Source: Flavobacterium hankyongi (lineage in GTDB: Bacteria > Bacteroidota > Bacteroidia > Flavobacteriales > Flavobacteriaceae). From it: 64,000 nt of DNA. Below the pieces are notes generated by a model. That model saw only the letters and a program-made list of their open reading frames with translations. It did not search any database and had not been told where the DNA came from. The stretch lies in NCBI RefSeq assembly GCF_036840915.1, contig NZ_CP085725.1, positions 2,294,001 through 2,358,000 of the forward strand. The letters run 5' to 3'. Made by a program: the position numbers and the translations under genes. Of this stretch, positions 25,312 to 31,608 are shown piece after piece (the first letter of the stretch is position 1; every line of letters starts with the position of its first letter).

Positions 25312-25819
25312 TTAGATATTTGTTATATTAATTTTTGCGCGAAAATACTGCAATAAACTAATACAAAACAATACCTGAATTTAGTTAGATTTCATCTAAT
25401 CCATTTTTTTAAAATTTTAATTAATTTACAGTCTAGTACTAATTAACACTCTTATTAATCATATCATATGTTATTATCGAATCTAATTTTATAAATAATC
25501 GACGAGATACATTTTTTAATAAAAGAGATGGATTTATTTTATACTTCAATTCTCAAGTCCTTGAGTAAAATATTTAATAGTAAAATTTGAGTAAACTTGA
25601 ATAGAGTCAAAACCTTTTCTTGTTTTAGCTAATTTTTATCTTTTTTAAGCTATACAGTTTAATTTTATGCTATATTTTTTATTAACATCGTATTATCTTT
25701 ATGCCAAAATTCAGCATTATACTAATATTATAGTTAGTTGAAAAACTTATTACACATAATGAATATTTTAAAAAATTAAGGGATTTCAAAAATATTACAG
25801 AAAGAAAACTCATATATTT
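25312..25819. other. Gene-free right end of the element
   Basis: This 508-bp A+T-rich stretch has no credible reading frame. On the minus strand a promoter-like pair lies upstream of the toxin operon: a -7-like box (complement of CGAAAATA at 25340-25347, one mismatch to TAnnTTTG) and a TTG (complement of 25364-25366) 16 bp further upstream. Nothing else is recognised before the TTCGGCAA pair at 25820. Confidence 0.4.
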
Positions 25820-25838
25820 TTCGGCAATTTTTCGGCAA
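25820..25838. repeat. Paired TTCGGCAA motifs, right end
   Basis: TTCGGCAA lies at 25820-25827 and 25831-25838, with the same 11-bp period and same orientation as the left pair (1205-1223). It is 57 bp inside the right attachment repeat. Occurrence at both ends supports a role in recombination. Confidence 0.6.
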
Positions 25839-25849
25839 AAAAATAAATA

Positions 25850-25892
25850 AAAAATCCTTAAATAGCTATTAATTAGCGATTTAAGGATTTTT
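25850..25892 (-). terminator. Hairpin just 3' of tRNA-Leu, inside the right border
   Basis: A perfect 14-bp inverted repeat (25850-25863 with 25879-25892) encloses a 15-nt loop, with T/A runs on both sides. On the minus strand it follows the tRNA-Leu 3' end and would stop that transcript. As it belongs to the element, insertion may have replaced the original tRNA terminator. Confidence 0.7.
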
Positions 25893-25895
25893 AAA

Positions 25896-25914
25896 GTACC
25901 CGGAGTGGGAATCG
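25896..25914. repeat. attR: tRNA-Leu 3' end copy inside the intact tRNA
   Basis: GTACCCGGAGTGGGAATCG is identical to 1053-1071. It covers the discriminator base, the 3' acceptor strand and part of the T arm of the tRNA-Leu gene, the usual target of tyrosine recombinases. Confidence 0.9.
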
Positions 25915-25976
25915 AACCCACACACCTAAGTACACGAGTTTGAGTCGTGCGCGTCTACCAATTCCGCCATCCGGGC
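25897..25976 (-). tRNA. tRNA-Leu (anticodon CAA)
   Basis: On the minus strand the 80-nt sequence folds into a full cloverleaf. The acceptor stem is GCCCGGA/TCCGGGT with a terminal G-U pair. The D arm is GCG/CGC with GAATTGGTAGA. The anticodon stem CACGA/TCGTG holds loop CTCAAAC, giving anticodon CAA. A long variable region and the T stem GTGGG/CCCAC follow. The 3' CCA is not encoded. It reads UUG codons and serves as the integration target of the element; the gene was restored intact at the right junction. Confidence 0.93.
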
Positions 25977-26270
25977 AAGGATTTGAATGAATTTTTTATT
26001 TTAATTTTTAGAAAAATTAATTAAAGTTTTTCATCCAGGCAAAAAACTGTTTATTGTTTCAGTATTGTGGGTGCAAATGTAATTATTTTTTCTAGAAATC
26101 ATAAAAAATAGTTCAAAAATATCTTTCCGGCTTGGATTTTATTCCTAAATTTGCACCGCAATAAAATGCACAACACATAACTAACTACACCCGAGGCGCT
26201 TAACACATGAAGCTTTAAATAACAAAAAGCCGAATTGTATGGAGCGTAGCGGAATAAAAACAACATATTA

Positions 26271-27212
26271 ATGTCGCACCTAGAACCCGAAGCAAAAATT
26301 TTTGCCTGTTCACAAAGTGTTTACCTAGCCGAAAAAATAGCCGAAAAATACGGTGTTGAGCTAGGAAAAGTAACGTTCTCGCAATATAGTGATGGTGAAT
26401 TTCAGCCATCATATGAAGAGTCAATCCGTGGATTGAGAGTATTTATAGTTTGTTCAACATTTCCAAGCTCAGACAACTTGATGGAATTGTTATTAATGAT
26501 AGATGCTGCTAAAAGAGCTTCTGCAAGACATATAACCGCTGTTATTCCTTATTTTGGATGGGCCCGTCAAGACAGAAAAGACAAGCCAAGAGTACCAATA
26601 GGAGCCAAACTTGTTGCAAAATTATTAGAAAGTGCTGGTGCAACTCGCATCATGACAATGGATTTACATGCAGATCAAATTCAAGGGTTTTTCGAAAAGC
26701 CTGTGGATCATTTATTTGCTTCAACAATCTTCTTACCATACGTAAAAAGCTTAGGTTTGGAAAATCTAACTATCGCATCTCCTGACATGGGAGGTTCAAA
26801 AAGAGCATATGCCTATTCGAAGTTCTTAGAATCGGAAGTAGTTATTTGCTACAAACAAAGAAAAGCCGCCAACGTAATTGATACCATGGAATTGATTGGT
26901 GAAGTAAAAGGCAAGCATGTTATTTTAGTGGACGACATGATTGACACAGGAGGCACTTTGGCAAAAGCTGCCGATTTAATGATTCAAAAAGGAGCCTTGA
27001 GTGTTCGTGCTATCTGTACACACGCTATTTTATCAGGAAGTGCTTATGAAAAAATTGAAAACTCACAATTAAGTGAATTAATAGTTACCGATTCTATTCC
27101 GTTAAAGAAAGAGTCAAAGAAAATTAAAGTGGTAAGTTGCGCACCGCTATTTGCAGAGGTTATGCACATGGTACACCACAACAATTCCATTAGTGGAAAA
27201 TTTTTAATGTAA
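26271..27212 (+). CDS. prs: Ribose-phosphate pyrophosphokinase (PRPP synthetase)
   Basis: The 313-residue protein has the family's usual length and motifs: FSDGE-like FSQYSDGEFQP (about 36-46), the ATP-binding loop FGWARQDRKDKPR (about 95-107), the metal-binding MTMDLHADQIQGFF, and the PRPP-binding loop ILVDDMIDTGGT (about 221-232). It makes PRPP from ribose 5-phosphate and ATP, for nucleotide, His and Trp synthesis. The ATG at 26271 gives the standard MSHLEPEAKIF start. A TAAATTTG box at 26146-26153 suggests a leader of more than 100 nt. rplY and pth follow on the same strand, a common Bacteroidota arrangement. It is the first chromosomal protein gene right of the element. Confidence 0.96.
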   Translation: MSHLEPEAKIFACSQSVYLAEKIAEKYGVELGKVTFSQYSDGEFQPSYEESIRGLRVFIVCSTFPSSDNLMELLLMIDAAKRASARHITAVIPYFGWARQDRKDKPRVPIGAKLVAKLLESAGATRIMTMDLHADQIQGFFEKPVDHLFASTIFLPYVKSLGLENLTIASPDMGGSKRAYAYSKFLESEVVICYKQRKAANVIDTMELIGEVKGKHVILVDDMIDTGGTLAKAADLMIQKGALSVRAICTHAILSGSAYEKIENSQLSELIVTDSIPLKKESKKIKVVSCAPLFAEVMHMVHHNNSISGKFLM

Positions 27213-27237
27213 AGGCAACCAATTTAATAATAAGTTG

Positions 27238-27245
27238 TACATTTG
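27238..27245 (+). promoter_or_regulatory. Probable -7 box upstream of rplY
   Basis: TACATTTG fits TAnnTTTG and lies 75 bp before the rplY ATG in the prs-rplY gap. It suggests rplY can be transcribed independently of prs. No -33 TTG is seen at the usual distance. Confidence 0.45.
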
Positions 27246-27319
27246 CCGGCTCATTACGCACAAAGTTAAAAGCTTGTTGCATAAATAAGTAAAATATTTA
27301 ATAACTATATTTTTTTAAA

Positions 27320-27925
27320 ATGAAATCGATTACAATTAAAGGATCAGAAAGAGAAAGCGTGGGCAAAGTTGCTACTAAAGCCTTACGTAATGCTGGAGCG
27401 GTTCCTTGCGTGTTATACGGAGGAGATCAACCAGTGCATTTCTCAGCAGAAGACAAAGCATTCAAAAACTTGGTTTACACTCCAAACGCACACACAGTTG
27501 TGATTGAGTTAGAAAACGGTAAATCATTCAATGCTGTTTTACAAGACATTCAAGTACACCCAGTATCTGACAAAATCTTACACATTGACTTCTACCAGTT
27601 ATTTGATAACAAAGAAGTTACTATGGAAATCCCAGTTAGAGTTGTTGGTACTTCTCCAGGCGTATTATTAGGAGGTGTTTTACGTTTAAACCAACGTAAA
27701 TTAAAAGTTAAAGCTTTACCTGCAAATTTACCTGACTATATCGATGCTGATATTTCTGGATTAGAAATGGGTAATAAATTATACATTACTAAATTAGCAT
27801 CTGACAAGTACAAATTTTTACACCCAGACAACACTGTAGTTTGTCAAGTAAGAATTTCTCGTGCTGCAATGAAAGCTGCTCAAGAAGCTGCAAAAGCAGA
27901 AAAAGGAGCAAAAAAGAAAAAATAA
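27320..27925 (+). CDS. rplY: 50S ribosomal protein L25/general stress protein Ctc
   Basis: The 201-residue protein is the long (Ctc-type) L25. An N-terminal 5S rRNA-binding domain (about 1-90: [54 protein letters not shown]) precedes a C-terminal beta domain (about 95-185). A Lys/Ala-rich tail follows (AEKGAKKKK). It binds 5S rRNA in the large subunit. The gene lies between prs and pth and is followed by a hairpin terminator at 27946-27967, so pth has its own promoter. Confidence 0.95.
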   Translation: MKSITIKGSERESVGKVATKALRNAGAVPCVLYGGDQPVHFSAEDKAFKNLVYTPNAHTVVIELENGKSFNAVLQDIQVHPVSDKILHIDFYQLFDNKEVTMEIPVRVVGTSPGVLLGGVLRLNQRKLKVKALPANLPDYIDADISGLEMGNKLYITKLASDKYKFLHPDNTVVCQVRISRAAMKAAQEAAKAEKGAKKKK

Positions 27926-27945
27926 TTTTCTTACACTCTATACAA

Positions 27946-27967
27946 AAGCACCTCCATCGAGGTGCTT
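27946..27967 (+). terminator. Rho-independent terminator after rplY
   Basis: AAGCACCTC / GAGGTGCTT with a 4-nt loop (CATC) is followed by a T run. Confidence 0.88.
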
Positions 27968-27989
27968 TTTTTATGATTAAAATTTAAGT

Positions 27990-27997
27990 TACTTTTG
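27990..27997 (+). promoter_or_regulatory. Probable -7 box of pth
   Basis: TACTTTTG fits TAnnTTTG and lies directly downstream of the rplY terminator, 61 bp before the pth ATG. Confidence 0.5.
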
Positions 27998-28058
27998 CTC
28001 AATAATTAATTGGATCAAAAATCTGTTTACTAACAAAACAGAAGCAACAGAAATAGAC

Positions 28059-28625
28059 ATGAAGAAATTTTTAATAGCTGGTTTAGGAAATATTGGAGCT
28101 GAGTATGCCAATACCCGTCACAATATTGGTTTTAAAGTTTTAGACTTTCTGGCAAAACAGGAATCACTTGATTTTCAAACTGTAAAATTAGGTTCATTAG
28201 CTGAATATAAAATTAAAGGAAGAACGTTATTACTTCTTAAGCCGAACACTTATATGAATCTTAGTGGTAAAGCTGTTCAATATTGGATGGAAAAAGAAAA
28301 AATAGCCAAAGAGAACATTCTTGTGATAACAGATGATTTGAATTTACCTTTTGGAACTATCCGCATAAAACCTAAAGGCTCTGATGGTGGGCACAACGGA
28401 TTAAAAAGTATTCAACAATTATTAAATACTATCGACTACCCAAGGTTTCGCTTTGGAATAAGCGATGATTTTAAAAAAGGAAAACAAGTTGATTATGTGT
28501 TAGGAGAATGGGATGAAGATGAAAAAATAAAACTTTCTGAACGATTAGAAATGTCTGTCAAAGCAATTCAATCATTTGCCTTATCAGGATTAGGAAATAC
28601 AATGAGTGATTTTAACGGAAAATAA
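28059..28625 (+). CDS. pth: Peptidyl-tRNA hydrolase
   Basis: The 188-residue protein matches bacterial Pth in length and motifs. The N-terminal GLGNIGAEYANTRHNIGF holds the catalytic His (THNxG-type RHNIG). KPNTYMNLSGKAV, ITDDLNLPFGTIRIKPKGS and GGHNGLKSI (substrate-binding) follow. It releases peptides from peptidyl-tRNA that drops off the ribosome. It has its own promoter-like box and a terminator just after the stop (28626-28651), so it is probably monocistronic. Confidence 0.96.
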   Translation: MKKFLIAGLGNIGAEYANTRHNIGFKVLDFLAKQESLDFQTVKLGSLAEYKIKGRTLLLLKPNTYMNLSGKAVQYWMEKEKIAKENILVITDDLNLPFGTIRIKPKGSDGGHNGLKSIQQLLNTIDYPRFRFGISDDFKKGKQVDYVLGEWDEDEKIKLSERLEMSVKAIQSFALSGLGNTMSDFNGK

Positions 28626-28651
28626 AAAAGGGAAGCTAAAGCTTCCCTTTT
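28626..28651 (+). terminator. Rho-independent terminator after pth, probably bidirectional
   Basis: A 12-bp perfect stem AAAAGGGAAGCT / AGCTTCCCTTTT with a 2-nt loop. It lies between convergent pth and the metalloprotease gene and has A and T runs on both sides. Confidence 0.88.
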
Positions 28652-28669
28652 TATATAATACATAATCAA

Positions 28670-31486
28670 TTATTCAATAACAACACGTTTCACAGTCTTT
28701 TTACCTCCATCAATGATAGAAACTAAATAGATTCCTGATTCAACATTATTTAAAGAAACTGACTGATTGATTGCTCCAGTATTTGTAAATGAATTTTCAT
28801 ATACTTTACGACCTCTTAAATCGTGAGCTACAACTTTGATATCACTTCCTGTTGAAGATGTAAATTTAACTGTAAAATCTCCTTTATTAGGATTTGGATA
28901 TAAACTAAAATCTTCAAATTCAAAACTTTCAGTACTTAAAACTGGTACTGACTGAGAATAACACAACTGAATAGTAAAAGTATTAAACCTAGCTGTAGCA
29001 AAGTTTGAATCCACTACTGCATCCTTAAAGTAAAGTTTCCATCCTCCAGCACTATTATTTCCATTATAACCATTAATATTAGCAGCAGAAAAAGGTGTGA
29101 ATGCAGATGCAAAAGCACCATTATTTACATTTGCACAGTTAACAGCCGATCCAGCAGTATCAAACCATTTATCCATATTTGCAGCTGTACAAGTAGTATT
29201 GTTATACCATAAAGCCGTATTTAATGATGCCTGCCAAGGAGCCATTAACAAAATATTCACTTGACCAATATTTGGATGCGTTATATTAGCTTTAAAATTA
29301 GAATCTGTAATTGTAAACGAATCATTAACTGTCAAAGTTAATCCAGGATAAGAAGTATCTGAACTTTCTGTAAAAGCTTGATTCAAATTAAATGTATAAT
29401 CATTACAAGCATTTTGTGTTTGATAAACATAATTACCAATAGCAATATTTTTTGTGTTTACATTAAAGAATATATTTCCAGAAGCTTTAACCATTACTCT
29501 ACAGTTCGCTGCCGTTACATTAGGAACAGTGATAGTTTCAGTACCATCATTTGGCGTGTTTGCAAGCAAAACGGTCGTAAATGTAGCCCCGTTATCTGTT
29601 GATAATAAAATATCTACATTTGTACCTCCTACACTTGTATTAGTACTATTAACAGCCCAAGTAATAGTTTGAGTTGATCCTTGAGCCCAAACAATACCGT
29701 TTGTATTTTGAGAAGTCACTGTTAATGGCCCTCTTGTTGCATCAACAGTTACAACCATATCATCAAAATTAGTTTGACCAACTTTTACTGGAGCAACGCT
29801 ACTGTAAGCTGCATTGTCTCTAACTGTTAATCTGAAATTTAAAGTTCTTGCAACTGATGGAAGCGCTTCTGAATTCATTGTTGCATCACCCCCTAAAGTA
29901 CCAGTGGTAGCCGAACCCGCCATAACACTTTCCATTCTAGGAAAATATCTTGTAGGTGAAGTTTTTGGAGCAAATGATATAAAATTAGGCCCTCCTGTTT
30001 TTGTTGCAGTTGCACTACTACCTGCAGCAGTTAAACCAGTACCTGCCCCTGTCAACACATCGATTTGTTCCCAACTATAAGTTAATGCATCTCCTGCATT
30101 TGCATCTGTAGCTGATCCTGTTAACATAAAAGGGGTACTCTTTGGAACAGTCCTGTCTACACCTGCATTTACAACTGGAGTTGCATTATTCGCCGTAATA
30201 CTTGTAGTAACTGGGCAAGTTTTCCCTGCCAAGTTTGTTTGAATTTGAGTTAATGAAACTGCATGATAAGAATCTAAAGAGTGTGGAGCAACATCATAAG
30301 AAGTAATACCTGCATATCCCATAATAGTAATTCCCGAACCTACCTCAGCTTGAACTGTAGAACCTGATTCTCTTGAATGTGTAAAAGTATGTCTAGCACC
30401 TAATTGGTGACCTACTTCATGAACCACATAGTCAATGTCAAAATTATCTCCTTGAGGCATTCCGTCAGCTGGAGAAGTAAAGCCACTACCTTTTTGACCG
30501 TCTACACAAACACACCCAATACACCCAGCATTACCTCCGCCACCTGAAGCTCCAAATAAATGGCCAATATCATAGTTTGCTTCAGTAATTACTGAACTTA
30601 AAGTATTTTGCAATTCAGCATTCCATGCTCCATCGGCTCCTAAACCATCACCAGAACCTGCAGAACCTGCAGCTGAATAAGGGTCAGTAGCGGCATTATA
30701 GTAAATAACATTAGTACTGGCAGCAACTAAGTTTAAATGTAAACCTAATTCTCTTTCGTAAACACCATTACATCGTGTTAATGTTGCATTAAAAGCAGCT
30801 AAAACTAAATTCACCTGAGCCGCCGAAGTAGCTCCAAAATAATTTGAATACTCTGCAGTACAAGATTGTGCTAAACGCATAGTTTTTAATTGACCAGCAC
30901 TTGATTTTTGAACTGAACCAATTTTGTTTGAAATATCTTCAAACGCTTTTTTGTCATCCACCGAACAAGTCCAGTTTAACTTTCCTTTTTCTCTTTGTGA
31001 CTTATATACAGCATAAACTTTACGGTCTGCTGAATACGGCTCCATGAATTCGTTTTCTTTACCAACTCTGAAAACCATAGTTTGAATTCCTTCTGGAGAA
31101 ATACTGATTTTTAAAGTCGCATATTTATCAGTAAGTCCTTTTCCCGAAAACGCTCTAATTTCAGGAAATTGAGCTTGTAATTCAGCATCAAAGTTTGATG
31201 CTTCAAATACTTCAAACTGTTCTATACCACCTTCTGCATTTGGCAATGATATAACTGCTGATTTTTTTGAAGTATTATTTACAGCAGAAAAAAGCGTTTG
31301 ACGCATTGCTTCTGAATTTAAATCAAAAAGCATAAAATCTTTAGGAAACGATTCTCTTGCAACCCCTTTAGCAGTTACAACATTTTCTTTACCCTTAGAA
31401 CTCACTTCCCAAAACTTATTTGCCTGTGCATTTGCATAGCCACTAAGTAAAATAGGGGTAAGCGCAATTAGTAATTGTTTTTTCAT
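28670..31486 (-). CDS. Secreted reprolysin-like (M12B) metalloprotease with P domain and T9SS type A sorting domain, copy A
   Basis: The 938-residue protein has a signal peptide (1-20, GYANAQ), then a propeptide-like region to about 200. The zincin domain (about 210-430) has the site HEVGHQLGARHTF near residue 355 (HExxHxxGxxH) and a Met-turn-like IMGYAG. Ig-like segments follow, with a proprotein-convertase P domain (about 690-850, QACNDYTFNLNQ ... WKLYFKD). The type A sorting domain is LYPNPNKGDFTVKF ... LRGRKVYENSF ... GIYLVSI. It should be a cell-surface or secreted protease. It lies downstream of a close paralogue (31609-34410), with a terminator between. The N-terminal 245 residues are nearly identical to the paralogue while the P domain differs strongly. 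No clear TAnnTTTG box precedes it. Confidence 0.92.
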   Translation of the reverse strand: MKKQLLIALTPILLSGYANAQANKFWEVSSKGKENVVTAKGVARESFPKDFMLFDLNSEAMRQTLFSAVNNTSKKSAVISLPNAEGGIEQFEVFEASNFDAELQAQFPEIRAFSGKGLTDKYATLKISISPEGIQTMVFRVGKENEFMEPYSADRKVYAVYKSQREKGKLNWTCSVDDKKAFEDISNKIGSVQKSSAGQLKTMRLAQSCTAEYSNYFGATSAAQVNLVLAAFNATLTRCNGVYERELGLHLNLVAASTNVIYYNAATDPYSAAGSAGSGDGLGADGAWNAELQNTLSSVITEANYDIGHLFGASGGGGNAGCIGCVCVDGQKGSGFTSPADGMPQGDNFDIDYVVHEVGHQLGARHTFTHSRESGSTVQAEVGSGITIMGYAGITSYDVAPHSLDSYHAVSLTQIQTNLAGKTCPVTTSITANNATPVVNAGVDRTVPKSTPFMLTGSATDANAGDALTYSWEQIDVLTGAGTGLTAAGSSATATKTGGPNFISFAPKTSPTRYFPRMESVMAGSATTGTLGGDATMNSEALPSVARTLNFRLTVRDNAAYSSVAPVKVGQTNFDDMVVTVDATRGPLTVTSQNTNGIVWAQGSTQTITWAVNSTNTSVGGTNVDILLSTDNGATFTTVLLANTPNDGTETITVPNVTAANCRVMVKASGNIFFNVNTKNIAIGNYVYQTQNACNDYTFNLNQAFTESSDTSYPGLTLTVNDSFTITDSNFKANITHPNIGQVNILLMAPWQASLNTALWYNNTTCTAANMDKWFDTAGSAVNCANVNNGAFASAFTPFSAANINGYNGNNSAGGWKLYFKDAVVDSNFATARFNTFTIQLCYSQSVPVLSTESFEFEDFSLYPNPNKGDFTVKFTSSTGSDIKVVAHDLRGRKVYENSFTNTGAINQSVSLNNVESGIYLVSIIDGGKKTVKRVVIE

Positions 31487-31555
31487 AATCTTTAGGTTAA
31501 CATTTTAAAATGCTAATTTATAAATTACTTATTCTAAATCACTTTTTTTTAACAA

Positions 31556-31589
31556 AAAAAAGGTGGATTTTTAAAAATCCACCTTTTTT
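31556..31589 (-). terminator. Hairpin terminator between the two metalloprotease genes
   Basis: A long near-perfect inverted repeat with core GGTGGATTTTT / AAAAATCCACC, flanked by A and T runs, follows the stop of copy B on the minus strand. Confidence 0.85.
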
Positions 31590-31608
31590 CATTGTTTTTT
31601 TAATCAAT

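Larger units (their letters stand above)
1053..25914. mobile_element. Integrated genomic element in the 3' end of tRNA-Leu(CAA), about 24.8 kb
   Basis: The borders are a 19-bp exact direct repeat, GTACCCGGAGTGGGAATCG, at 1053-1071 and 25896-25914. The right copy is part of an intact minus-strand tRNA-Leu gene; the left copy is the orphan tRNA 3' end left by integration. A tyrosine recombinase starts 164 bp inside the left copy and points inward. Paired TTCGGCAA motifs occur near both ends. Contents in order are integration and maintenance genes (1235-6397), probable defence cargo (6713-12401) and a minus-strand toxin operon (12828-25311). No relaxase, coupling protein, type IV secretion or phage structural gene is visible, so it is better called an integrative island or possible mobilisable/satellite element than a conjugative element. 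The borders are seen directly; mobility is inferred. Confidence 0.88.

Noticed and set aside
1072..25895. Conjugative element or prophage
   Set aside because: No relaxase, coupling protein, type IV secretion, terminase, portal, capsid or tail gene could be recognised in the element.
25682..25921. Minus-strand open frame crossing the right attachment site
   Set aside because: It overlaps the tRNA-Leu 3' half and the hairpin, needs a GTG start inside the tRNA, and has no protein-like features.
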